Below are positions 1-9,403 of a DNA stretch of 64,000 nucleotides, piece by piece. The notes beneath the pieces were generated by a model. The model had not been told where the DNA came from and ran no database searches. It saw nothing but the letters and a program-made list of their open reading frames with translations. The first letter of the stretch is position 1; each line of letters opens with the position of its first letter. A program made the position numbers and the translations under genes. The DNA comes from JAOXRU01 sp965247735. Its GTDB lineage: Bacteria > Bacteroidota > Bacteroidia > Flavobacteriales > Flavobacteriaceae. The stretch is taken from the NCBI GenBank assembly GCA_965247735.1, contig CBDFHN010000002.1, positions 1,488,001 through 1,552,000 on the forward strand, written 5' to 3'.

Positions 1-1
1 T

Positions 2-610
2 TCAATATGGACTGTAGAAAAACAAAAAAACAATCCTGAAATTGATCAAAAAACTGCGCTATTAGATTTTAACATCGGGTATATCGGCACTGTAATACTG
101 GGCTTTGTCTTTATATTATTAGGCACAGTAATTATGTATAATAGCGGAGAAGTATTCAGTAAATCTGGAGGTGTATTTGCTATACAGCTTATAGAAATGT
201 ATACAAATAGCCTTGGAAGTTGGGCATACTTTATAATCGGTATTGCTGCTTTTACCACAATGCTTAGCACTACTGTTACCTGTTTAGACGCTTCTCCTAG
301 AGCCATGCAAAAAGCCACTACCCTACTTTTTGGAGAATTAAAAAAAGGGTATCTAATTTGGATGCTATTTTTAGCCATTGGAACATCATTTATTTTTTTC
401 TTCTTAGCTTCAGAAATGGGACTTTTGATAAAAATAGCCACCATACTATCCTTTTTAACAGCTCCTTTTTTTGCCATTGTTAACTTATGGCTCATTAGTT
501 CTAAACACACACCAAAAGACTGGCACCCATCTAAACACCTTAAAATACTTAGCTATTTAGGAATTGTTTTTCTTTTAGGATTTGGAATCTGGTACTTAAC
601 CATATTATAA
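2..610 (+). CDS. Nramp-family divalent metal transporter, C-terminal part
   Basis: The frame is open from the first bases of the window to the stop, so this is the C-terminal 202 residues of a longer gene that starts outside. The visible part has about five hydrophobic segments separated by short loops, including FNIGYIGTVILGFVFILLG and SWAYFIIGIAAFTTMLSTT. The spacing and sequence resemble the last helices of Nramp/MntH-like proteins that move Mn2+ or Fe2+ with protons across the inner membrane. The metal-binding helices 1 and 6 are not in the window, so substrate cannot be judged. Naming the family from the C-terminal half alone is an inference from sequence resemblance. An internal ATG at 134 is not the real start. 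Confidence 0.6.
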   Translation, partial: SIWTVEKQKNNPEIDQKTALLDFNIGYIGTVILGFVFILLGTVIMYNSGEVFSKSGGVFAIQLIEMYTNSLGSWAYFIIGIAAFTTMLSTTVTCLDASPRAMQKATTLLFGELKKGYLIWMLFLAIGTSFIFFFLASEMGLLIKIATILSFLTAPFFAIVNLWLISSKHTPKDWHPSKHLKILSYLGIVFLLGFGIWYLTIL

Positions 611-652
611 TTCACTCTTGCCTTAGCAAACAAATTATTTATGCCTTTCATT

Positions 653-685
653 TTGAAGCACAAACCGTATTAGTTTGTATCTTTG
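653..685 (+). promoter_or_regulatory. Predicted promoter of lipA
   Basis: TATCTTTG at 678-685 fits the Bacteroidota -7 consensus TAnnTTTG. A TTG at 653-655 lies 22 bases upstream in the place of the -33 element. The lipA ATG follows at 705. Confidence 0.5.
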
Positions 686-704
686 TGGTTCGAAAATTTG
701 ATTC

Positions 705-1580
705 ATGAGTACAGAGACTATCAAAAGTGTAGCCCCTCCAAAAGGAAAGCCAAAATGGTTAAGAGTAAAACTTCCTACAGGAAAAAAATACACACAGTTA
801 CGAGGTTTAGTAGACAAATATAACTTAAATACTATTTGTGCCTCAGGAAGCTGCCCTAACATGGGCGAATGCTGGGGAGAAGGAACTGCAACTTTTATGA
901 TCTTAGGTAATATTTGCACACGTTCTTGTGGTTTTTGCGGTGTTAAAACTGGCAGGCCAGAAACTGTAGACTGGGAAGAACCAGAAAAAGTAGCGAGATC
1001 CATAAAAATCATGAGTATAAAACATGCTGTACTTACCTCTGTTGATCGTGATGATTTAAGAGATATGGGATCCATTATTTGGGGAGAAACTGTAAAAGCA
1101 GTGAGACGAATGAATCCAAATACAACATTAGAAACCCTTATTCCAGATTTTCAAGGGGTAACAAAAAATATAGATCGGATTATTGCCGTAGCTCCAGAAG
1201 TTGTTTCTCATAATATTGAAACGGTAAAAAGACTTACCAGAGAGGTTAGAATTCAAGCAAAATATGAAAAAAGTTTGGGTGTATTAAAATACCTAAAAGA
1301 TGAAGGCATTAATAGAACCAAATCTGGAATTATGCTTGGGCTTGGAGAAAAAGAAGAAGAGGTTATACAAACGCTTCACGACCTCAGAAATGTAAATGTA
1401 GATGTTGTTACTATTGGGCAATACCTTCAGCCATCAAAAAAGCATCTACCTGTAAAGCAATTTATAACTCCAGATCAATTTAAAAAATACGAAGAAATTG
1501 GTTTAGACCTTGGCTTTAGACATGTAGAGAGTAGCGCACTAGTTCGTTCTTCATATAAAGCACAAAAGCACATTAATTAA
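705..1580 (+). CDS. lipA: Lipoyl synthase (radical SAM)
   Basis: Lipoyl synthase inserts two sulfur atoms into the octanoyl chain on lipoyl-domain proteins, the last step of lipoate synthesis. Both iron-sulfur clusters are visible. The auxiliary-cluster cysteines are C45, C50 and C56 (CASGSCPNMGEC). The radical SAM motif CxxxCxxC is C71, C75, C78 (CTRSCGFC). The C-terminal RSSY motif (VRSSYKAQ), whose serine ligates the auxiliary cluster, is also present. At 291 residues it is full length. It has its own predicted promoter and is followed 19 bases later by gap on the same strand. Confidence 0.97.
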   Translation: MSTETIKSVAPPKGKPKWLRVKLPTGKKYTQLRGLVDKYNLNTICASGSCPNMGECWGEGTATFMILGNICTRSCGFCGVKTGRPETVDWEEPEKVARSIKIMSIKHAVLTSVDRDDLRDMGSIIWGETVKAVRRMNPNTTLETLIPDFQGVTKNIDRIIAVAPEVVSHNIETVKRLTREVRIQAKYEKSLGVLKYLKDEGINRTKSGIMLGLGEKEEEVIQTLHDLRNVNVDVVTIGQYLQPSKKHLPVKQFITPDQFKKYEEIGLDLGFRHVESSALVRSSYKAQKHIN

Positions 1581-1599
1581 ATTCAATTCGTTTTAAAAA

Positions 1600-2601
1600 A
1601 TGAAACCTATAAATGTTGCCATAAATGGTTTTGGAAGAATTGGAAGAACCTTCTTCCGTTTAGCATTAAACCATCCAGATATTAATATTGTTGCCATTAA
1701 TGATATTGCTTCGGCAAAAACACTAAGCCACTTACTTAAATACGATAGTATTCATGGTAGGTTAACAAATAAAATAACGTATCAAGAAGATGCTATAGTT
1801 GTTGATGGTAAAAAAACAGCGTTACTAAACTGCAATACTATTGAAACCTTAGATTGGTCAGCATTTAATGTTGATATCGTTGTTGAAGCAACAGGAAAAT
1901 TTAAAGAAAAATCACAGTTAGATTACCATATAAAAAATGGTGCAAAAAAAGTAATTCTTTCTGTTCCTCCAAGTGACAATTCTATAAAAATGATTGTTTT
2001 GGGCGTTAATGATCATGAGCTAGACGGTACAGAAACACTTATATCTAATGCCTCTTGCACAACCAATAATGCAGCTCCAATGATCAAGATTATTAATGAG
2101 CTATGTGGCATTGAACAAGCCTATATTACCACAATTCATTCTTATACCTCTGATCAAAGTTTGCATGACAGCCCACATAGAGATTTAAGAAGAGCAAGAG
2201 CTGCTAGTCAATCTATTATACCCACCACCACTGGTGCAGCAAAGGCACTTACTAAGGTTTTTCCTGAGTTAGCTAACGTTATTGGTGGATGTGGAATTAG
2301 GGTTCCTGTACCCAACGGGTCTTTAACTGATATTACTTTTAATGTCAAAAAAGAAACTACTATTAAGGAAATAAACGCAGCTTTTAAAAAATATGCTGAT
2401 AACGAATTAAAGGGCATTTTAAGCTATACAGAGGATCCAATTGTATCAGTAGATATTATTGGTGAACCTTATTCTTGTATCTTTGATGCCTCAATGACTT
2501 CTGTTATAGATAAAATGGTGAAGATTATTGGTTGGTACGACAATGAAGCAGGGTACAGCAATAGATTAATAGATTTAATACTTCGTCTAAGAAATATTTA
2601 A
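1600..2601 (+). CDS. gap: Type I glyceraldehyde-3-phosphate dehydrogenase
   Basis: This enzyme oxidises and phosphorylates glyceraldehyde-3-phosphate using NAD(P) in glycolysis or gluconeogenesis. The N-terminal Rossmann motif NGFGRIGR is present. The active-site motif SNASCTTN has catalytic Cys at residue 153, and the partner His is near residue 180 (HSYTSDQ). The usual TTNCLAP continues here as TTNNAAP, which is a mild departure. The C-terminal WYDNEAGYSNRL is conserved. At 333 residues it is the normal size. Many Flavobacteriaceae carry more than one gap gene, so whether this copy is mainly glycolytic or gluconeogenic cannot be told from sequence. Confidence 0.95.
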   Translation: MKPINVAINGFGRIGRTFFRLALNHPDINIVAINDIASAKTLSHLLKYDSIHGRLTNKITYQEDAIVVDGKKTALLNCNTIETLDWSAFNVDIVVEATGKFKEKSQLDYHIKNGAKKVILSVPPSDNSIKMIVLGVNDHELDGTETLISNASCTTNNAAPMIKIINELCGIEQAYITTIHSYTSDQSLHDSPHRDLRRARAASQSIIPTTTGAAKALTKVFPELANVIGGCGIRVPVPNGSLTDITFNVKKETTIKEINAAFKKYADNELKGILSYTEDPIVSVDIIGEPYSCIFDASMTSVIDKMVKIIGWYDNEAGYSNRLIDLILRLRNI

Positions 2602-2603
2602 CT

Positions 2604-2611
2604 TATATTTG
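2604..2611 (+). promoter_or_regulatory. -7 element upstream of the hybrid kinase
   Basis: TATATTTG matches TAnnTTTG and lies 26 bases before the TTG start codon at 2638. No clear -33 TTG is seen, so support is modest. Confidence 0.35.
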
Positions 2612-2637
2612 TTAAATCCCTAACTCTCTATATAACA

Positions 2638-4842
2638 TTGAAAAAGAATTACATCTTATTCCTTATTCTCCTTTTCTCTTATTTGGGATTTTCTCAAATA
2701 AGAAAACAAAGCACTACTATTAAAATAAATGCTGCACTGCAAAAAGTTACGCTTTTAAAAAATCAGAACAAATTTGATGCTGCTTTTACTGAGCTAAAAA
2801 AAGCAATTTTATTTTCAGAAAAAAACAGAGATAATAAATCCCTAATTGACTGTTATAATGAATACGCACTACTTTATCTAGAAACAGAAAATCAAAAAAA
2901 TGCAAGCTTTTTCTTAGATCGTGCTAAGTATATTTTAAAAAAAACAGAGTACCCATATGGTTTTGGTAAAGTAAAAAGTATTGAAGCCTTAATTTTTATA
3001 AAAAACCAAAAATACAATCAAGCTCGTGCCTTATTGTATGAGGCTAAGCAACAAAGTAACAACAGAAATCTGTTACATTTCATATTGCTATATGAAGGTT
3101 ATATCTATACCGCTCAAAAAAACTATCCCGATGCAAAAACTAATTTTAATGCATTAGTTGCTAATCAAGATCCAAAAGATCAGAAAAACTTTAAAACTAA
3201 AGGGTATATTAATTTAGCCAAAATAAACCTTTTAGAAAACGAAATTAATGAAGCTAAGGAAAATAGTAAGCTTGCCTATGATATGGCAACTAGTAATAAC
3301 TATATTCAAAAGAGGCTAGAATCTAGTAAGTTATTAAGCGATTCTTACGAATTATTAAAAAAATACGAATCGGCACTTTTTTATACCAAAGAAAACAAGA
3401 GACTATACGACTCTATTAATGCACCAGAAAAAACACGTATTCGCGAAGAACTTATATACACTCAGCATGTAAATTCTTTACAAGAACAAATAAAAAAGCA
3501 GGACAAAACCATAGATCAACTTAGTCAATCTGAAGACAGGTTTAAAACTGTTAGTTTACTAACTTCTGGTTTTTTGATTATTATTTCTTTGTTAGCGATT
3601 TCTCTTTATAGGACTAACCAAATAAAAATTAGCACAAACGATTTATTAGTTAGAAAAAACAAAGAATTAGTAATTGCTAAGGATGAAGCTGAACGTGCTA
3701 TGAAAGCAAAAACTCAGTTCCTTTCCACAGTTAGTCATGAATTACGTACACCACTATATGCCGTTACAGGATTAACGCATTTATTATTAGAAGAAAACCC
3801 AACAGAAAATCAAAAAGAACATTTAAAATCTTTAAAATTCTCAGGAGATTACCTGCTTGGTTTTATTAACGATATTCTTCAAATAAATAAAATTGAAGCC
3901 AATAAATTACTTACTGACAAGGTTGCTTTTAGCATTCAAAAGGTCTTATCTGAAGTTATTTTATCATTGCAACAAACGGCAAAAGAAAACGATACAAAGG
4001 TATTTTTAGAGATTGATAAAACTATCCCAAAAATTCTAATAAGTGATCCCATAAAAATATCACAGATATTTATAAACCTTGTTGGTAACGCCATTAAATT
4101 TACACACGGAGGAAAAGTAACAATACTAGCCAAACTTCTAGAAATAGACGAGTCAAATTCTAAAATATTTTTTGAGATAGCAGATACTGGAATAGGTATT
4201 TCAAAAGAAATGCAAGAAAATATTTTTGAAAGCTTTGAGCAAGGCTCCATACAAATTAACAGAAAATATGGTGGTACTGGACTTGGACTTACAATTGTAA
4301 AAAGTATACTTAACCTTTTTGGTAGTGAAATTCAACTTAAAAGTACATTAGGCATTGGTAGCTCTTTTTTCTTTGATATTGATTTTGAAAACATCAAAGA
4401 AAACCAAGGACAAGAAATCAAAAAACTAAAACTCAAAAACCTCCCTTTAGATGGTTTGCATATGTTGTTGGTTGAGGACAACAAAATAAATCAGGTAATT
4501 ACCAAAAAAATGTTGTTAAAAAAGGGCATTACATCTGATATTGCCAATAATGGTTATGAAGCCATTAATATGGTAAAACAAAAAGAATATGATGGTATTT
4601 TAATGGATATTCATATGCCAGGAATTAGCGGTACTATTACTACTGAAGAAATTAGAAAGTTCAATACCAAAATTCCAATTATTGCACTTACCGCGATTTC
4701 TTTAGACGACAGCACAGAACATTTTTATTTAGCAGGTTGTAATGATGTTATTACAAAACCTTTTAAACCAGAAGTTTTCTATCAGAAAATTGCTGAAAAC
4801 CTATTAACTGGTATGGGCAAATCACTTACTTCTGAATCTTAA
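2638..4842 (+). CDS. TPR-containing hybrid sensor histidine kinase/response regulator
   Basis: The predicted start is TTG, chosen because it opens a good signal peptide (MKKNYILFLILLFSYLGFSQ). Residues about 25-280 are helical TPR-like repeats, probably periplasmic. A single membrane helix lies near 301-322. A HisKA domain follows with the phospho-acceptor His at residue 367 (TVSHELRTPL). Next is an HATPase_c domain with N-box NLVGNAIKF and G-boxes DTGIGI and GTGLGLTI. A receiver domain from about residue 615 has LLVEDN, phospho-Asp near residue 657 (LMDIHMP) and the conserved KP. No DNA-binding output is present, so it probably signals to a partner. Its stop overlaps the stop of convergent lpxK by four bases. 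The ligand is unknown. Confidence 0.9.
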   Translation: MKKNYILFLILLFSYLGFSQIRKQSTTIKINAALQKVTLLKNQNKFDAAFTELKKAILFSEKNRDNKSLIDCYNEYALLYLETENQKNASFFLDRAKYILKKTEYPYGFGKVKSIEALIFIKNQKYNQARALLYEAKQQSNNRNLLHFILLYEGYIYTAQKNYPDAKTNFNALVANQDPKDQKNFKTKGYINLAKINLLENEINEAKENSKLAYDMATSNNYIQKRLESSKLLSDSYELLKKYESALFYTKENKRLYDSINAPEKTRIREELIYTQHVNSLQEQIKKQDKTIDQLSQSEDRFKTVSLLTSGFLIIISLLAISLYRTNQIKISTNDLLVRKNKELVIAKDEAERAMKAKTQFLSTVSHELRTPLYAVTGLTHLLLEENPTENQKEHLKSLKFSGDYLLGFINDILQINKIEANKLLTDKVAFSIQKVLSEVILSLQQTAKENDTKVFLEIDKTIPKILISDPIKISQIFINLVGNAIKFTHGGKVTILAKLLEIDESNSKIFFEIADTGIGISKEMQENIFESFEQGSIQINRKYGGTGLGLTIVKSILNLFGSEIQLKSTLGIGSSFFFDIDFENIKENQGQEIKKLKLKNLPLDGLHMLLVEDNKINQVITKKMLLKKGITSDIANNGYEAINMVKQKEYDGILMDIHMPGISGTITTEEIRKFNTKIPIIALTAISLDDSTEHFYLAGCNDVITKPFKPEVFYQKIAENLLTGMGKSLTSES

Positions 4843-5846
4843 CTATTTTCTGCTACGTATTTTAAAATACAACTCTCAAAAATAAGACCATCATTATTTA
4901 AAAACCGATGTGTAATTGGTAAATAATAACTCTGCTTTACTTCTGAATTTAACCTCACAAAATCTTTTTCTGTAGTAATAATTAATTCTTTGCTATTCAT
5001 CAATTCAAATTCTTTAGCAGAGAAAAAATGATGATCCTCATAAGACAAATGTTCAAAACTCATGTCTTTTTCTTTTAAAAACTGTACTAGCGGTTTTGGA
5101 TTTGCAATACCTGTTACCAACGTAAACTTTTTGTCTTTAAGCTCATCAAGTGTAGCCACACCTGTATTAGATTTTAATTCTTTTGCATAGCCAATAGCAC
5201 TAAAAACTAATGTTTGGTTAGCACTTAATTTTAACCGTTGTTTTATTGCGATTCGTTCTTTCTCAGTTAAATTAGTTGGACATTTTGTAACCACAATCAA
5301 ATCTGCCCTTTTAGCCTGTGCTTTACTGTCTCTTAACGTTCCTGTAGGCAAATAGAAATCGTTATCATATAAGTTATCATATGCGGTTAACAGCATGTAA
5401 AAACCTGCCTTAACCTTTCTGTGCTGAAAAGCATCATCCAATAAAATTACAGAAGGATCAACTCTTTTCTTTAGCTCTGTTATCCCATGAACCCTATCTG
5501 CATCAACAGCAAGGGCAATTTTTGGAAACTTTTTCCATATCTGAAAAGGTTCGTCCCCTAGTTCATCAACCAAACTAGTGCTATTTGCCAATAAAAATCC
5601 CTTAGATTTTCTTTTATATCCTCTACTCAAAACGGCAACCTTTTGCTGATCTTGAAGCAAAGCAACCAAGTACTCAATCATTGGTGTCTTTCCTGTTCCA
5701 CCAACACTTAAGTTTCCCACACATATTATTGGTGTTGTAAAAGATGTTGAAGTAAAAACTCCAATATCATAACACCAGTTACGAAACCAAACAACCAATC
5801 CATATAGTAATGAAAAAGGATACACTAATTTTTTTAAAAGCCACAT
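4839..5846 (-). CDS. lpxK: Tetraacyldisaccharide 4'-kinase
   Basis: LpxK phosphorylates the 4' position of the lipid A disaccharide at the inner membrane. The start at 5846 gives MWLLKKLVYPFSLLYG, the membrane-associated N-terminus typical of the family. A longer reading to 5882 adds twelve residues with no family support. The Walker A-like loop VGGTGKTPM sits near residues 48-56. LDDAFQHRKV (the DDxxQ/H region) and the later TTEKDFVRL motif are also typical. Length is 335 residues. The gene is convergent with the hybrid kinase and divergent from the Nif3-like gene, with 50 bases between the starts. Confidence 0.93.
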   Translation of the reverse strand: MWLLKKLVYPFSLLYGLVVWFRNWCYDIGVFTSTSFTTPIICVGNLSVGGTGKTPMIEYLVALLQDQQKVAVLSRGYKRKSKGFLLANSTSLVDELGDEPFQIWKKFPKIALAVDADRVHGITELKKRVDPSVILLDDAFQHRKVKAGFYMLLTAYDNLYDNDFYLPTGTLRDSKAQAKRADLIVVTKCPTNLTEKERIAIKQRLKLSANQTLVFSAIGYAKELKSNTGVATLDELKDKKFTLVTGIANPKPLVQFLKEKDMSFEHLSYEDHHFFSAKEFELMNSKELIITTEKDFVRLNSEVKQSYYLPITHRFLNNDGLIFESCILKYVAENS

Positions 5847-5867
5847 GGCAACGAAATTATAATATTT

Positions 5868-5875
5868 TATCTTTG
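5868..5875 (+). promoter_or_regulatory. -7 element of the Nif3-like gene
   Basis: TATCTTTG is a perfect TAnnTTTG match 21 bases before the ATG at 5897. It lies inside the longer reading frame that begins at 5810, which supports the 5897 start. Confidence 0.5.
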
Positions 5876-5896
5876 GTAACACATAAAAGTTATAAA

Positions 5897-6991
5897 ATGG
5901 TTATAAAAGATGTAATATCTATCCTTGAAGCGCTATCTCCATTGGCCTATGCGGAAGATTTTGATAATGTTGGGCTCTTAGTTGGCGATAAAAATACTGA
6001 AGTAAGTGGAATTTTGGTTACCCTAGATACATTAGAAAATGTTATTGATGAGGCAATAGCTATAAAAGCAAACCTTATTATAAGTTTTCATCCTATAATT
6101 TTTTCTGGATTAAAAAAAATAACTGGGAACAATTATGTAGAACGGGTAGTTATAAAAGCGATACAAAACAATATTGCAATCTTTAGCATGCATACCGCTC
6201 TTGATAACTCTTTTAAAGGTGTTAATGATGGTATTTGTTCTGTTTTGGGCCTACAAAACAGAAAGATTTTAATTCCACAAAAAGGAAGCTTAAAAAAACT
6301 TACCACCTATGTTCCTTCTAATGCAGCAGATACACTTAGAATAGCATTATGTAAAGAAGGTGCTGGTGCCATCGGAAATTACAGCGATTGTAGTTTTACT
6401 TTTTCTGGTACAGGTAGCTATAAAGGAAATGAAAATAGTACTCCTGTTTTAGGCAAAAAAGGAGAAATTCATTTCGAAAAAGAAGTGTGCCTCAATCTTA
6501 CTTATCAAAAGCATTTGGAACAAAATATTCTTAATTCGCTCGTTAAAAACCATCCATATGAAGAAGTTGCTTACGAAATTAGCACATTAGAGAACAAAAA
6601 TAAAGAAATTGGCATGGGAATGCTAGGCGAATTAACGACAGAAATGGATGAGCAAGATTTCTTAGTATTGCTAAAAGAAAAGATGAATGTTTCAGCATTA
6701 AGACATAGTAGTTTACTAGGCAGTAAAATAAAAAAAGTGGCTGTTTTAGGAGGTTCTGGAGCTTTTGCCATAAAAAATGCAATTGCTGCAAAAGCAGATA
6801 TTTATATTACATCTGACCTTAAGTACCATGACTTTTTTAGTGCAGAAAACAAAATAATTTTGGCAGATATAGGACATTATGAAAGTGAACAGTTTACAAA
6901 AAACCTATTAGTAGAGTATCTTACAAAAAAAATTCCTAATTTTGCAATCTCTTTATCGAAGAGTAATACGAATCCTATCAAGTATTTTTAA
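5897..6991 (+). CDS. Nif3-like dinuclear metal-centre protein
   Basis: This is a member of the Nif3/YbgI/YqfO family, hexameric proteins with a two-metal site whose cellular role is still debated; some members are labelled GTP cyclohydrolase 1 type 2. Metal-site residues are recognisable in SFHPIIFSG, HTALDN and, near the C-terminus, DIGHYESEQF. At 364 residues it is the long form, with an inserted domain (about residues 130-235) between the two halves, as in Gram-positive and Bacteroidota members. The start at 5897 (MVIKDVISILE) is preferred because translation from 5810 would run through the predicted promoter and the start of lpxK. The next gene begins three bases after its stop. Confidence 0.88.
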   Translation: MVIKDVISILEALSPLAYAEDFDNVGLLVGDKNTEVSGILVTLDTLENVIDEAIAIKANLIISFHPIIFSGLKKITGNNYVERVVIKAIQNNIAIFSMHTALDNSFKGVNDGICSVLGLQNRKILIPQKGSLKKLTTYVPSNAADTLRIALCKEGAGAIGNYSDCSFTFSGTGSYKGNENSTPVLGKKGEIHFEKEVCLNLTYQKHLEQNILNSLVKNHPYEEVAYEISTLENKNKEIGMGMLGELTTEMDEQDFLVLLKEKMNVSALRHSSLLGSKIKKVAVLGGSGAFAIKNAIAAKADIYITSDLKYHDFFSAENKIILADIGHYESEQFTKNLLVEYLTKKIPNFAISLSKSNTNPIKYF

Positions 6992-6994
6992 TAT

Positions 6995-7774
6995 ATGGCA
7001 AAAAAGAAAGAATCAACAGTAGAAGAAAAATTAAGAGCATTATACGATTTGCAATTAATAGACTCCAGAGTTGATGAGATGAGAAACGTTAGAGGTGAAT
7101 TGCCTTTAGAGGTTGAAGATTTAGAAGATGAAGTAACAGGTTTAAAAACCAGATTAGAGAAATTATCTGCAGAGCAAGATGTTCTTGTTCAAGAAATTGC
7201 CGGAAAGAAAAATTCTATTGAGGAATCTAAATCTTTAATAAAAAAGTATTCTGAGCAACAAAAAAATGTTAGAAATAATAGAGAATACAATTCTATCAGT
7301 AAAGAAATTGAATTTCAAGAGTTAGAAATTGAATTGGCTGACAAGAATATTAAAGAATTTAAAGTTCTAATAGAGCACAAGAAAGAAGTTATTGGAAAAA
7401 GCAAAGAGCGCTATAAAGAAAAAGATTCTCATTTAAAATTCAAAAAAGGAGAATTAAAGGATATTATTGCTGAGACTGAAAAAGAAGAAAAAGCTTTATT
7501 AGAAAAATCAGAGAAATATCAAGATCAAATAGAAGATCGTTTAATTACTGCTTACAAGCGTATTAGAGCTAATGCTAAAAACGGTTTAGCTGTTGTTGCT
7601 ATAGAACGTGGTGCTAGTGGAGGTTCTTTCTTTACTATTCCACCTCAAGTACAAATGGAAATTGCTGCTCGTAAAAAAATTATCACTGATGAACATAGTG
7701 GTCGTATTTTAGTTGATCCAGCATTAGCGGAAGAGCAAAAAATAAAAATGCAAAGGGTTTTTGATAAAATCTAA
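6995..7774 (+). CDS. Coiled-coil protein of the zinc-ribbon family, cysteines lost
   Basis: Residues about 10-175 are charged and heptad-like, predicting a long coiled-coil hairpin. The C-terminal region aligns by eye with the C4 zinc ribbon of COG1579-type proteins (possible RNA or DNA binding). Every ribbon cysteine is replaced: GASGGSFFTIPPQ stands where the first CxxC should be, and DEHSGRILVDP where the second should be. There is no cysteine in this region. It is therefore a ribbon fold without the usual zinc site. The gene lies three bases after the Nif3-like gene, a common pairing in Flavobacteriia, and is followed by a strong bidirectional terminator. Molecular function is not known. 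Confidence 0.75.
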   Translation: MAKKKESTVEEKLRALYDLQLIDSRVDEMRNVRGELPLEVEDLEDEVTGLKTRLEKLSAEQDVLVQEIAGKKNSIEESKSLIKKYSEQQKNVRNNREYNSISKEIEFQELEIELADKNIKEFKVLIEHKKEVIGKSKERYKEKDSHLKFKKGELKDIIAETEKEEKALLEKSEKYQDQIEDRLITAYKRIRANAKNGLAVVAIERGASGGSFFTIPPQVQMEIAARKKIITDEHSGRILVDPALAEEQKIKMQRVFDKI

Positions 7775-7798
7775 TCCTTATCATTTTTCTATAAAACA

Positions 7799-7830
7799 AA
7801 AAAATCTCAAGAATTCTTGAGATTTTTTTT
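7799..7830. terminator. Bidirectional intrinsic terminator
   Basis: A perfect palindrome (AAATCTCAAGAA and its complement) is flanked by an A tract on the left and a T tract on the right. It lies between the convergent coiled-coil gene and kmo and can serve both. Confidence 0.85.
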
Positions 7831-7848
7831 GTTTATTACTTTTAGCCA

Positions 7849-9192
7849 TTAGCTCAATAATGCTAATATCTTATCTTCTATTTCTTTAGATTCCCATTTG
7901 TTTTCAATATCAGGAATAGCCATTACTTTATCCATTATTGCGGCTTGTTGCTCTCCTATTTCTAATGCTTCGGCATACGGTTTATCAGAAAAGGTAACTC
8001 TGCTGTACAATGGCACCCATTTCTGCGGATGTTTTGTTGCGAATGACGCTTCTATTTTTTTTCTTAATAAAAACTGCTCATCTGCCGTTTTGCTACTCAT
8101 TTCCATAAAATTATTAAAACTTAAAGCTGCAATGGCATCAGCATTAGGCTTCCTTCTGGTTTCATATTGCTTAAATATAGCTTCCCAATCATCTTTGTAG
8201 ATGCTCATTAAATCATTTAAAACAGTAACATCTTCAAAACCAGCATTCATTCCCTGTCCATAAAAAGGAACGATAGCATGAGCTGCATCACCAATTAGCG
8301 CTACTTTATCCCAATAAGTCCAAGGAAAACATTTCATTGTAACCAATGCACTTGTCGGATTCTTAAAAAAATCATCCTGTAACTCTTTTATTAAATGTGC
8401 TACATTAGGAAAATATGTATTAAAAAAGGACTTTACTTTTGCATCAGAATTTAAAGAATCAAAAGACACTTCTCCTTCAAATGGCATAAATAAGGTACAG
8501 GTAAAACTACCATCCAAATTGGGTAAGGCGATAAACATAAATTTACCTCTTGGCCAAATATGTAATGAATTTTTATCTAATTTATGCGAACCATCCTCAT
8601 TAGCAGCAATAGAAAGCTCTTTATAACCCGTATCCAAAAAACTCTGAGAATAATCGAATCTACTTCTTCTTTGCATTCTATGACGAACTCTAGAAAAGGC
8701 TCCATCCGCTCCAAAAATAATATCATACTGGATTTGCTCCCATGTATTTTTATCTTCTTCTCCAACGCTTAAAACGGCTTCAGGCAGATTAACATCCCAC
8801 ACTTTTGCATCAAAAATAAAATTAGCACCTTCTTGTTCTGCTAAATCAATCATTTTTCTATTGAGCACTCCTCTGGAAATAGATGATATTGCTTCTCCTT
8901 CTTTTCCATAAGGTTGAAAAGACATAGGCTTGTCCAAAACATGTATTGCCCTTTTATTCATTGGAATTGCTATTTTTTTTATTTCGTCAGCAATACCAAC
9001 TTTCTCCAAAGCATTCCAGCCTCTTACAGACATTGCCAAATTAATTGACCTTCCTGAAAAAGCTATTTTTCTAATATCTGGGCGCCTATCATATACATCT
9101 ACATTATGCCCTGCCTTTTTTAAATATATAGCAAGTAACGATCCTACTAATCCACTACCTACAATAGCGATCTTCTTTGGACTTTGTTTCAT
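7849..9192 (-). CDS. kmo: Kynurenine 3-monooxygenase
   Basis: This FAD-dependent aromatic hydroxylase converts kynurenine to 3-hydroxykynurenine with NADPH and O2. The dinucleotide fold GSGLVGSLLA is at residues about 12-21. The DG motif (FGADGAFSRVR) and the GD motif (LIGDAAHAIVPFYGQGMNAG) are intact. At 447 residues it is the usual bacterial length. It works with kynU, encoded on the same strand about 1.5 kb upstream, in tryptophan breakdown through anthranilate or 3-hydroxyanthranilate. The two genes are separated here by a plus-strand lipoprotein and a toxin-antitoxin pair. Confidence 0.95.
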   Translation of the reverse strand: MKQSPKKIAIVGSGLVGSLLAIYLKKAGHNVDVYDRRPDIRKIAFSGRSINLAMSVRGWNALEKVGIADEIKKIAIPMNKRAIHVLDKPMSFQPYGKEGEAISSISRGVLNRKMIDLAEQEGANFIFDAKVWDVNLPEAVLSVGEEDKNTWEQIQYDIIFGADGAFSRVRHRMQRRSRFDYSQSFLDTGYKELSIAANEDGSHKLDKNSLHIWPRGKFMFIALPNLDGSFTCTLFMPFEGEVSFDSLNSDAKVKSFFNTYFPNVAHLIKELQDDFFKNPTSALVTMKCFPWTYWDKVALIGDAAHAIVPFYGQGMNAGFEDVTVLNDLMSIYKDDWEAIFKQYETRRKPNADAIAALSFNNFMEMSSKTADEQFLLRKKIEASFATKHPQKWVPLYSRVTFSDKPYAEALEIGEQQAAIMDKVMAIPDIENKWESKEIEDKILALLS

Positions 9193-9403
9193 AGAAATGT
9201 TATTTTACTTGCCAAAAATTGCTGAGAACTTAAAAAAAGCTAAATCCAAGCTTCAATATCTTTAGCAAGATTTTTTTAACATTGAAACCTTCACAAATTT
9301 AATTATTAATTTTAAACTATTACTATATCAGCTTTAACTTTCTATCCTTTATATATGCAAACTTTGTTTTATATTTACGGCCACGATCAATCAATAACTT
9401 CTC

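Noticed and set aside
46..510. Minus-strand 154-residue frame opposite the transporter
   Set aside because: It is opposite a clear membrane protein and has no family resemblance.
635..1075. Minus-strand frame opposite lipA
   Set aside because: It overlaps the fully conserved lipA coding region and is a shadow.
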